A stretch of 64,000 nt of DNA, taken from Naasia sp. SYSU D00057. GTDB taxonomy: Bacteria; Actinomycetota; Actinomycetes; Actinomycetales; Microbacteriaceae. This document shows positions 37,572 through 44,377 of the stretch, one piece after another; positions within the stretch are counted from its first letter, which is position 1, and each line of letters opens with the position of its first letter. The DNA lies in assembly GCF_017916505.1 (NCBI RefSeq), contig NZ_JAFMSZ010000002.1, positions 62,001-126,000 on the forward strand, written 5' to 3'. Under the pieces are notes generated by a model, which saw nothing but the letters and a program-made list of their open reading frames with translations, was not told the DNA's origin and searched no databases. A program made the translations under genes and the position numbers.

Positions 37572-38141
37572 TCATGCCGACGCGAGCAGGGCGACCCAGA
37601 ATCCGGCGAGCAGGAACGGGCCGAACGGCAGGCGGGCGCGGCGTCCGGAGCGGGCCAGCACGAGCAGGGCGCCGACCCCGCCCGCGAGGAACGCGACGAC
37701 GAGGAAGAGGATCACCGAGGCGGCACCGAGGAGGCCCAGCACCACTCCGAGGGCGCCGGCCAGCTTGACGTCCCCGAGCCCCATCCCGCCCGCGACGGCG
37801 AGCACGAGGAACAGCGCGAGCACCCCCGCGCCGGCGAGGAGGGCCGGCAGCATCGGCTGTCCTGCGGCTCCGGCGAGCGCGACACCCACGAGGCCCGCAG
37901 CGCAAGCGGGCAGGGTGAGCGCGTCCGGCAGGCGATGCTCCGCGACGTCGACGCGGACGAGCTCCGGGGTGACCGCGGCCAGGCAGGCCACGCCGACGAG
38001 GGCTGGAACCGGCCCGTGCACGGCGGCGGCGAGCGCGACCAGGGCTGCAGCGGCGGGCGCCTGCCAGACCAGCATCGCCGGCCGCCAGGGCGCTCGGGTG
38101 CGCAGTGCGACCGCCCCTGTCCGCAGTCCCGTCATCGACAT
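37572..38141 (-). CDS. Prepilin peptidase A24 family (TadV/CpaA-like)
   Basis: 189 residues with about six membrane segments. The two aspartates of the aspartyl protease are in VRVDVAEHRLPDALTLP and GGMGLGDVKLAGALG (the GxGD motif). The N-terminal methylase domain of PilD is absent, as in TadV/CpaA enzymes that process Flp-type pilins. No tad/flp genes are in the window. A leaderless-type promoter abuts the ATG, next to repeat array D. Confidence 0.87.
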   Translation of the reverse strand: MSMTGLRTGAVALRTRAPWRPAMLVWQAPAAAALVALAAAVHGPVPALVGVACLAAVTPELVRVDVAEHRLPDALTLPACAAGLVGVALAGAAGQPMLPALLAGAGVLALFLVLAVAGGMGLGDVKLAGALGVVLGLLGAASVILFLVVAFLAGGVGALLVLARSGRRARLPFGPFLLAGFWVALLASA

Positions 38142-38147
38142 GCGGGA

Positions 38148-38153
38148 ACCCTA
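38148..38153 (-). promoter_or_regulatory. -10 box of a leaderless-type promoter (prepilin peptidase)
   Basis: On the minus strand TAGGGT ends 6 bases before the ATG at 38141. Confidence 0.55.
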
Positions 38154-38245
38154 GGGATGGGGAGGCCATCCGACTCCGTCGCTGTCCACAGCGGTGGGGC
38201 CCCGGTCCCCTTGCCCGGCCTGCCGCCGCAGGCGCTCCGTCTGCG

Positions 38246-38446
38246 TTCAGCAGGCACTCCTGGGCTTCAGCAGGCAGAACAAGACCGGTCATGCCTGCTG
38301 AAGGGCCTCGGTGCCTGCTGAAGGAGATTCGCGTACCTGCTGAAGGGCCTCGGTCGCTGCTGAAGAGGACCCCGCACCTCCTGACGGATCGCAGCTCCTG
38401 CTGGCGCAATCGCCCGCCTGCCGAGGACGCCGACGTTCCTGCCGAA
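38246..38446. repeat. Intergenic array D (longest; ten units, 20-22 bp period)
   Basis: Two direct units TTCAGCAGGCA start at 38246 and 38266. Eight inverted units follow, with cores starting at 38292, 38312, 38334, 38354, 38375, 38395, 38415 and 38436, drifting from TGCCTGCTGA to NNCCTGCCGA. Spacings are 20, 22, 20, 21, 20, 20 and 21. The sequence between cores is not conserved. The array fills the gap between phoH2 and the prepilin peptidase promoter and has no coding potential. Confidence 0.8.
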
Positions 38447-38497
38447 GAGGCATGGCGCCGGGCGGACGACCGCCCGGCGCCATACTCCGGTCAGCGC

Positions 38498-39853
38498 TCA
38501 GGCGAGCTCGTTGGACTCCAGCATCTCGGTGACGAGGGCGGCGATGGCGCTGCGCTCGGATCGGGTGAGCGTCATGTGCCCGAAGAGCGGGTGGCCCTTG
38601 AGGGTCTCGATGACACTCGCGACCCCGTCGTGGCGGCCGACGCGCAGGTTGTCGCGCTGGGCGACGTCGTGGGTGAGCACGACACGCGAGTTCTGTCCGA
38701 CGCGGCTGAGCACCGTGAGCAGGACGTTCCGCTCGAGGGACTGCGCCTCGTCGACGATCACGAAAGCGTCGTGCAGCGAGCGTCCGCGGATGTGGGTGAG
38801 CGGCAGCACCTCGAGGATGCCGCGCTCCATCACCTCGTCGAGCACGTTCTGCGAGACGAGCGCGCCGAGGGTGTCGAAGACCGCCTGACCCCAGGGCGAC
38901 ATCTTCTCGCCCTGGTCGCCGGGCAGGAAGCCGAGCTCCTGGCCGCCGACCGCGTACAGCGGCCGGAACACCATGATCTTCTTGTGCTGCTGCTTCTCGA
39001 GCACGGCCTCGAGCCCGGCGCACAGCGCGAGCGCCGACTTGCCGGTGCCGGCGCGGCCGCCGAGGGAGACGATGCCGATCGACGGGTCGAGGAGCATGTC
39101 GATCGCGAGCCGCTGCTCCGCCGAGCGGCCGTGCAGGCCGAACACCTCGCGGTCGCCGCGGACGAGCCGGAACTCCCCCTTGCCCGTGACCCGGCCGAGG
39201 GCGGATCCGCGCTCGGACGAGAGGACGAGCCCGGTGTTGATCGGCAGGTCGCGCACGAGGTCGCTGCGCATCCGCTCGCCGTCGTAGAGGTCGGCCATCT
39301 CGCTGCCGCTCAGCGCGACCTCCGCGAGGCCCGTGTAGCTCGGGTCGTGGGCCAGCTCGGCGCGGTACTCCTCCGCCGCGATGCCGATCGACGACGCCTT
39401 CACGCGCATCGGCAGGTCCTTCGAGACGACGACGACGTCGAGCCCGTCGTTCTTGAGGTTCAACGCGACCGCGAGGATGCGCGAGTCGTTGTCGCCGAGC
39501 TGCAGGCCGGACGGGAGGACCGCCAGGTTCGAGTGGTTGAGCTCCACGCGGAGGCTGCCGCCCTCGTCGCCGATCGGGATGGGGAAGTCGAGGCGCTCGT
39601 GCTGCACGCGCAGGTCGTCGAGGTTGCGCAGCGCCTGGCGGGCGAAGTAGCCGATCTCGGGGTCGTTCCGCTTCGCCTCCAGCTCGGTGACGACGATCAC
39701 CGGGAGGACGACGGCGTGCTCCGCGAAGCGGAACACGGCCTTGGGATCCGAGAGCAGAACCGACGTGTCCAGCACGTAGGTGCGTTCGGCCTGGGCCGCC
39801 CGCTCCTCGCTCGACGCGTTCACCGCGGACTGGGGACGGGCGGCTGTGGCCAC
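38498..39853 (-). CDS. phoH2: PhoH2-type protein: PIN nuclease domain fused to PhoH ATPase
   Basis: 451 residues. The N-terminal PIN domain (about 20-165) has [22 protein letters not shown] and [12 protein letters not shown], supplying the acidic metal ligands. The C-terminal PhoH domain has Walker [21 protein letters not shown] and Walker [11 protein letters not shown]. The GTG at 39853 is chosen because GGTGGGAG lies 5 bases upstream; a GTG at 39865 is possible. In mycobacteria PhoH2 is an RNA helicase/RNase toxin with a small antitoxin encoded just upstream. No such ORF is seen here; the upstream gap holds only hairpins. Confidence 0.9.
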   Translation of the reverse strand: MATAARPQSAVNASSEERAAQAERTYVLDTSVLLSDPKAVFRFAEHAVVLPVIVVTELEAKRNDPEIGYFARQALRNLDDLRVQHERLDFPIPIGDEGGSLRVELNHSNLAVLPSGLQLGDNDSRILAVALNLKNDGLDVVVVSKDLPMRVKASSIGIAAEEYRAELAHDPSYTGLAEVALSGSEMADLYDGERMRSDLVRDLPINTGLVLSSERGSALGRVTGKGEFRLVRGDREVFGLHGRSAEQRLAIDMLLDPSIGIVSLGGRAGTGKSALALCAGLEAVLEKQQHKKIMVFRPLYAVGGQELGFLPGDQGEKMSPWGQAVFDTLGALVSQNVLDEVMERGILEVLPLTHIRGRSLHDAFVIVDEAQSLERNVLLTVLSRVGQNSRVVLTHDVAQRDNLRVGRHDGVASVIETLKGHPLFGHMTLTRSERSAIAALVTEMLESNELA

Positions 39854-39867
39854 AGTAACTCCCACCT

Positions 39868-39964
39868 CGAGCGCGAGCTTCGCGCTCGAATCAGCGACGC
39901 GGCCACGGTGGGACGTTAGCGAAACGTACTTATGTGGCCGTTTCGATCAGGTGCCGTACCTGAT
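39868..39964 (-). promoter_or_regulatory. phoH2 upstream region with two palindromes
   Basis: CGAGCGCGAGCTTCGCGCTCG (split stem, 39868-39888) would form a hairpin in the mRNA just before the phoH2 ribosome site. A perfect 7-bp inverted repeat ATCAGGT/ACCTGAT with a 5-base spacer (39946-39964) is further upstream and is a candidate operator. No clear -35/-10 pair was settled. Confidence 0.35.
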
Positions 39965-40041
39965 GCCGTGAACGCTACGCATTGCGCCCGACACGCGCGC
40001 GATCGACACACCCCGGGTTCGTTACGGCTGCGTGAACGCGT

Positions 40042-41172
40042 TCATCGGATGCGCGACGCCGCGGCCCAGCTGGTGAGGGCCCCGCGGAGCATCGAGAGGG
40101 TCTCGTCCCCGGTGCCGGCGTGGGCGGCCAGCCGGACCGCACCCTGACGCACGGTGACGGCGACTCCGGCGTTGTGCAGCGACGCGGTCAGCGGGGTGAG
40201 GTGCTCGGGGGCGGGCTGGACGACGACGATCCCGGCGCGCTCCCGCTCGTCACGCGGGGACACGACGGGCAGAGCGAACTCGTCGGCGAGCTCGATGATG
40301 CGACCGGCCCGCTCGGCGACGGCGGACGCGACGGCCGGGATGCCGGCGGCGGTCAGGTCCTCGACGGCGGCGGAGAGGCGCGCCGCGGCCATCGGATCAG
40401 CGCCCGTCATGCGGAAGGCGACCGCGCCGCGCGCGGGCGCCGGCACCTCGTCCCAGGGGATGAGGTCGTCGTCGGCGGTGCCGAGGTAGCCCGAGAAGAC
40501 GGGGGTGAGGCGGTCGGCGGCGCGGTCGCTCACCGCGAGGTATCCCGTGCTCCAGCCGGCCCGGAGCCACTTCTGCCCGGCGCCGGCGACGATGTCCGCG
40601 AGCTCGAGCGGGGCGTCGACCACGCCGAAGCCCTGGATGGCGTCGACGATGAGCAGGCGGTCGCCGATGACCTGGCGGATGCCCTCGAGGTCGGCGACGT
40701 AGCCGGTGCGCGAGTCGACGAGGCTCACCGCGACCGCCGCGGTGGTCGAGGTGAGCTGGTCGCGAATCTGCCCCGGCGTCACGCGCCCGTGGTCGGTCTC
40801 GAGCCAGAGCGGCGCCGTCACGCTGAGGGTCTGCTCCGCCCGCACGGCCGCGAAGGTCAGACTGGGGAACTCGGCGCGGGACAGCAGGACTCCCCCGGTG
40901 ACCCCGAACATCGCGTGCATGAGGCCGGTGCTCGTGTTCGGCTGAAGGACGACCTGGTCCGCGCGGAACCCGAGCGCCTCGGCGAGCGCCCCCCGAGCGC
41001 GCCCCTCCTGCTCCTGCAGAGCCGACGTCGAGCCGAACCGGGAGCGGGAGACGAGCTCGCGCTGCCAGTCCATCTCGGCGACCACGGCGGCCGACAGCGG
41101 CCCGTAGGACGCGTAGTTCAGGTAGCCGGGCTCCTCGACGAAGCCCGCGGTGAAGGAGTCGATCGCGCTCAT
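40042..41172 (-). CDS. Class V aminotransferase-like PLP enzyme
   Basis: 376 residues. The PLP lysine is in VAGAGQKWLRAGWSTGYLA, preceded by the Asp motif LLIVDAIQGFGVVDAP. Residues near the N-terminus (EEPGYLNYASYGPLS) match the cysteine-desulfurase/kynureninase superfamily. There is no desulfurase active-site Cys loop, so a desulfurase is unlikely. The ATG at 41172 is chosen because TAGAGT lies 7 bases upstream; the GTG at 41181 would fall inside that -10 box. Exact reaction unknown. Confidence 0.82.
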   Translation of the reverse strand: MSAIDSFTAGFVEEPGYLNYASYGPLSAAVVAEMDWQRELVSRSRFGSTSALQEQEGRARGALAEALGFRADQVVLQPNTSTGLMHAMFGVTGGVLLSRAEFPSLTFAAVRAEQTLSVTAPLWLETDHGRVTPGQIRDQLTSTTAAVAVSLVDSRTGYVADLEGIRQVIGDRLLIVDAIQGFGVVDAPLELADIVAGAGQKWLRAGWSTGYLAVSDRAADRLTPVFSGYLGTADDDLIPWDEVPAPARGAVAFRMTGADPMAAARLSAAVEDLTAAGIPAVASAVAERAGRIIELADEFALPVVSPRDERERAGIVVVQPAPEHLTPLTASLHNAGVAVTVRQGAVRLAAHAGTGDETLSMLRGALTSWAAASRIR

Positions 41173-41179
41173 CCTCGCC

Positions 41180-41185
41180 ACTCTA
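41180..41185 (-). promoter_or_regulatory. -10 box of a leaderless-type promoter (class V aminotransferase)
   Basis: On the minus strand TAGAGT ends 7 bases before the ATG at 41172. Confidence 0.55.
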
Positions 41186-41238
41186 AGCGGCAGGGCGAGC
41201 CGCCCCCGCGGGGTTGCGGCGCCTCCGGAGCGCGCCGC

Positions 41239-42024
41239 TCAGCTGCCGAAGCGGCGGTGGCGCTGGCCGTAGTCGCGGAGGGCGCGCAGGAAGTCGACCT
41301 CGCGCAGGTCGGGCCCGAGCGCCTCCACGAAGTAGAGCTCGCTGTGCGCGCTCTGCCACAGCATGAAGTCGGACAGGCGCTGCTCGCCGGACGTGCGGAT
41401 GACGAGGTCGGGATCGGGCTGACCGCCGGTGTAGAGGTGCTCGGCGATCAGCTCCGGCGTCAGCAGCGCCGCGAGCTCCTCGATCGCCCCGCCCTGCAGG
41501 TGGTGCGACTCGACGATGCTCCGCATGGCGTGGGCGATCTCGGTGCGGCCGCCGTAGCCGACCGCGAGGTTGACGTGCAGCCCGGACCGGCCGGCTCCCC
41601 GCTCCTCCGCCTCGGCCAGGGTGCGCACGAGGGACTCCGGCAGCCCGGCCGTGGTCCCGACGTGCTTCACCCGCCAGTCGCGGTAGCGGGAGAGGTCGTC
41701 GGCGAGCTCGCCGATGATCTCGATGAGGGCCTGCAGCTCGTCGGTGTCCCGGGCGGACAGGTTGTCCGTCGAGAGCAGGTACAGCGTGACGACCTCGATG
41801 CCGATGTCGTCGCACCAGACGAGGAACTCGCGGATCTTGTCGGCGCCGGCCCGGTGCCCGTGGGCTGCGCTCTCGAGCCCCACCTGGCGCGCCCAGCGCC
41901 GGTTGCCGTCGAGGATCATCGCGAGGTGGTGCGGCAGCTCCGCCGAGTCGAGGGAGCGCCGGATCCGCCGCTGATACAGGGCGTACACCGGGTTGCGAGA
42001 CGCACTCTTCTGCCCACCGAGCAC
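41239..42024 (-). CDS. uppS: Isoprenyl transferase (undecaprenyl/decaprenyl diphosphate synthase)
   Basis: 261-residue cis-prenyltransferase that makes the lipid carrier for cell-wall synthesis. Conserved regions are HHLAMILDGNRRWARQVGLE (catalytic Asp), AHGHRAGADKIREFLVWC, VTLYLLSTDNLSARDTDEL, NLAVGYGGRTEIAHA and PDLVIRTSGEQRLSDFMLWQ. Chain length (short Z-farnesyl or long deca/undecaprenyl) cannot be read off. The GTG start follows a TAACGT -10 box by 6 bases. Confidence 0.93.
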   Translation of the reverse strand: MLGGQKSASRNPVYALYQRRIRRSLDSAELPHHLAMILDGNRRWARQVGLESAAHGHRAGADKIREFLVWCDDIGIEVVTLYLLSTDNLSARDTDELQALIEIIGELADDLSRYRDWRVKHVGTTAGLPESLVRTLAEAEERGAGRSGLHVNLAVGYGGRTEIAHAMRSIVESHHLQGGAIEELAALLTPELIAEHLYTGGQPDPDLVIRTSGEQRLSDFMLWQSAHSELYFVEALGPDLREVDFLRALRDYGQRHRRFGS

Positions 42025-42030
42025 GCTCTC

Positions 42031-42036
42031 ACGTTA
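42031..42036 (-). promoter_or_regulatory. -10 box of a leaderless-type promoter (uppS)
   Basis: On the minus strand TAACGT ends 6 bases before the GTG at 42024. Confidence 0.5.
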
Positions 42037-42098
42037 GTCCTCCCGGACGCGTCGACCCGACCACCGGGGGCGTGCGGCGGGGGCGCGGCCGGGCCCGA

Positions 42099-42104
42099 TA
42101 GCCT
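42099..42104 (+). promoter_or_regulatory. -10 box of a leaderless-type promoter (hemolysin III)
   Basis: TAGCCT ends 6 bases before the GTG at 42111, spacer GAGGCC. Confidence 0.55.
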
Positions 42105-42110
42105 GAGGCC

Positions 42111-42899
42111 GTGGCGGACGACACTGCTTCGGCTCGGAACGACGAGGAGTCGCGGAAGGAGCTCGCCGACGAGGCGCAGGCGGCGCGCGCTGACCAGGAG
42201 GCGGGCGCGGACCTGCCCAACATCCCGCTGCTCGCGGACGAGCTCGACCAGCCGGCCGAGGCGCGTCCCACCTGGCGCGGCTGGATCCACGCGGGCACGT
42301 TCCCGCTCGCCCTCGTGCTCGGGATCGTGCTCATCCTGCTCGCGGACGGCGGCGTCGCGAAGACCGCGAGCGCCGTGTTCACGGCGTCATCGCTGCTGCT
42401 GTTCGGCAACTCCGCGCTGTACCACCGGTTCGACTGGAAGCCGAAGACGAAGCGGCTGCTCAAGCGCATCGACCACGCGAACATCTTCCTGCTGATCGCG
42501 GGCACCTACACGCCGCTGTCGCTGCTCGCGCTGCCCCCCGAGAAGGGCCTCGTGCTGCTCGCGGCGGTGTGGGGCGGCGCGCTGCTCGGGATCGGCTTCC
42601 GCGTGTTCTGGATCACCGCCCCTCGCTGGCTGTACGTCCCCATCTACCTCGGGCTGGGCTGGGCCGCGGTCGTGTTCTTCGGCGACCTGTTCACGGTGGA
42701 CCCGGCGATGATGACGCTCGTCCTCGTCGGCGGCCTGCTCTACACGGCGGGTGCGCTCGTCTACGGCTTCAAGCGGCCCAACCCGGTGCCCGGCCACTTC
42801 GGCTTCCACGAGATCTTCCACACCTGCACGGTGCTGGCGTTCGTCTGCCACTGGACGGCCACGCTGCTCATCGCGATGGAGCCCGCCTACAACGGCTGA
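42111..42899 (+). CDS. Hemolysin III (PAQR/TrhA-like) family membrane protein
   Basis: 262 residues. A charged cytosolic N-terminus of about 55 residues precedes seven membrane segments. Conserved family sites are GNSALYHRFDW, RIDHANIFLLIAGTYTPLSL and the C-terminal FHEIFHTCTVLAFVCHW, whose His residues with the early His/Asp bind the metal in PAQR proteins. Members have been linked to membrane-lipid homeostasis; haemolysis is only historical. It is divergent from uppS across 86 bases, each with its own leaderless-type promoter. Confidence 0.9.
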   Translation: MADDTASARNDEESRKELADEAQAARADQEAGADLPNIPLLADELDQPAEARPTWRGWIHAGTFPLALVLGIVLILLADGGVAKTASAVFTASSLLLFGNSALYHRFDWKPKTKRLLKRIDHANIFLLIAGTYTPLSLLALPPEKGLVLLAAVWGGALLGIGFRVFWITAPRWLYVPIYLGLGWAAVVFFGDLFTVDPAMMTLVLVGGLLYTAGALVYGFKRPNPVPGHFGFHEIFHTCTVLAFVCHWTATLLIAMEPAYNG

Positions 42900-42936
42900 G
42901 GCCGGCCGGCCATCCGGCAGCCGGATCGGACTCGCG

Positions 42937-43128
42937 TCACTCGGGGCGGTTCTTCCCCTCGGTGCCGGAGTCCCGCTGCTCCTGCTCGAGGCGCTCCCGC
43001 ACCTCCTCGCGGTAGCGCGTGCGGCGGATCCGGCGCGTCATGTCGAGGATCAGCAGGATCGTGATGACCGAGATCCCGAAGAAGATGATGAAGCCCCACG
43101 GCCCGGGGGTGACGATGTTCGGGTCCAC
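42937..43128 (-). CDS. Small single-span membrane protein
   Basis: 63 residues from a GTG: DPNIVTPGPWGFIIFFGISV and ITILLILDM form one membrane helix, followed by a very basic stretch (TRRIRRTRYREEVRERLEQE) and a charged tail. The frame stays open upstream through SIVDLIALAATSTPSPAE, which looks like genuine coding sequence. A CTG at 43185 preceded by GGAAGGAC would give an 82-residue protein. Function unknown. It is divergent from the DUF4307 gene. Confidence 0.65.
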   Translation of the reverse strand: MDPNIVTPGPWGFIIFFGISVITILLILDMTRRIRRTRYREEVRERLEQEQRDSGTEGKNRPE

Positions 43129-43266
43129 CTCGGCGGGCGAGGGAGTGGAGGTCGCGGCCAGCGCGATCAGATCGACGATGCTCAGCGCGATCGGTCCTTC
43201 CGGCCCTTTCGCTCAGCAGGGCCTTGTAGCGTTGAACCCACACTAATCCGCGCAGCAGGGAGCATC

Positions 43267-43695
43267 GTGACGCGAACGGCCGGACCGGTCGCCCCTCCGG
43301 AGGACCCGGACCTCGCGGCCCGCTACGGCCGCACGCCCGGAGCACGCCGCCGGACGCTCGCGCTCGGCATCAGCGCCGCCGTCGCGGTCGCCGTCGTGAT
43401 GATCCTGTGGGTCGTGTGGGCCGGCTTCGACGGCGACTCCCCCACCATGGATGTGCAGGACATCGGCTACGAGCGGATCAGCGACGACGAGGTGCGGGTG
43501 CGCTGGCAGCTGACCCTCGAGCCGGGCAACGAGGCGCAGTGCACGGTGAAGGCGCTCGACGAGAACTACGAGATCGTCGGCTGGAAGACGGTGACCATCC
43601 CCGCCTCGGACGAGGAGGTGCGGGTGTTCGCCGAGACGGTGCGGACCGTCTCGCCCTTCAACGCCGGCTTGATCTCGCAGTGCTGGCTCCCGTAA
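43267..43695 (+). CDS. DUF4307-domain membrane-anchored protein
   Basis: 142 residues. An N-terminal LAARYGRTPGARRR motif is typical of the family. One membrane helix (about 36-57, ALGISAAVAVAVVMILWVVW) is followed by an extracytoplasmic domain with DDEVRVRWQLTLEPGNEAQCTVKALDE and a second Cys at the very end (ISQCWLP), which could form a disulfide. The GTG start has AGGGAG 6 bases upstream. It precedes greA, a neighbour seen elsewhere in actinobacteria. Function unknown. Confidence 0.85.
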   Translation: MTRTAGPVAPPEDPDLAARYGRTPGARRRTLALGISAAVAVAVVMILWVVWAGFDGDSPTMDVQDIGYERISDDEVRVRWQLTLEPGNEAQCTVKALDENYEIVGWKTVTIPASDEEVRVFAETVRTVSPFNAGLISQCWLP

Positions 43696-43806
43696 CGTAA
43701 GGGCCTCGCCTTCTCACACGGGTGCCCCCTGCCCCGTGGAGGCCGAAGCGGCTCCGCCATTCCGCCCGCGGGCCCCCGATTCGTCTCGTTCCCCTCAGGA
43801 GTACCC

Positions 43807-44298
43807 ATGTCGCAGGAAACGCCCGTCACCTGGCTGACGCAGGACGCGTTCGACCGCCTCTCGGCCGAGCTCGAGCAGCTGTCCGGCCCGGGGCGCCTCG
43901 AGATCGCCAAGCGGATCGAGCAGGCCCGCGAGGAGGGCGACCTCAAGGAGAACGGCGGCTACCACGCCGCCAAGGAGGAGCAGGGCAAGATCGAGGCGCG
44001 CATCCGCCAGCTCACCCAGCTCCTGCGCCACGCCGAGGTGGGCCAGGCGCCCGCCTCCACCGGCACCGTCGCCCTCGGCACGGTCGTGACCGCGACGATC
44101 GCGGGCGAGGACAGCGTCTTCCTCATCGGCAACCGGGAGATCGCGGGCGACAGCGACCTCGACGTCTACAGCGAGCAGAGCCCGCTCGGCCAGGCCATCC
44201 TCGGGCTCGCCGTCGGCGCGTCGACCACCTACACGGCCCCGAACGGGCGCGACATCACGGTCAAGGTGCTGAAGGTCGAGGCCTACTCCGGGCAGTGA
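43807..44298 (+). CDS. greA: Transcription elongation factor GreA
   Basis: 163 residues. The N-terminal coiled coil (about 1-80) holds the acidic tip REEGDLKENGGYHAAKEEQG, which enters the RNA polymerase secondary channel. The C-terminal FKBP-like domain contains SPLGQAILGLAVGASTTYTAPNG. It rescues backtracked polymerase by stimulating transcript cleavage. CCCTCAGGAG precedes the ATG. Confidence 0.96.
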   Translation: MSQETPVTWLTQDAFDRLSAELEQLSGPGRLEIAKRIEQAREEGDLKENGGYHAAKEEQGKIEARIRQLTQLLRHAEVGQAPASTGTVALGTVVTATIAGEDSVFLIGNREIAGDSDLDVYSEQSPLGQAILGLAVGASTTYTAPNGRDITVKVLKVEAYSGQ

Positions 44299-44365
44299 GC
44301 CCGGCGCCCGTTCGCATGGGCGCTCGCCCCCTCGCAACCGGATGCGGGCGCTCAGGCCCCCTCGA

Positions 44366-44371
44366 TACTGT
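44366..44371 (+). promoter_or_regulatory. -10 box of a leaderless-type promoter (TPM-domain protein)
   Basis: TACTGT ends 6 bases before the GTG at 44378. Confidence 0.5.
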
Positions 44372-44377
44372 GGGGGC

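Noticed and set aside
38105-39919. A 604-codon plus-strand frame opposite phoH2 and array D
   Set aside because: It is antisense to a strongly supported gene, and its first part merely translates the repeat array.
41181-41181. GTG at 41181 as start of the class V aminotransferase
   Set aside because: This codon overlaps the TAGAGT -10 box; the ATG at 41172 has the standard 7-base leaderless spacing.
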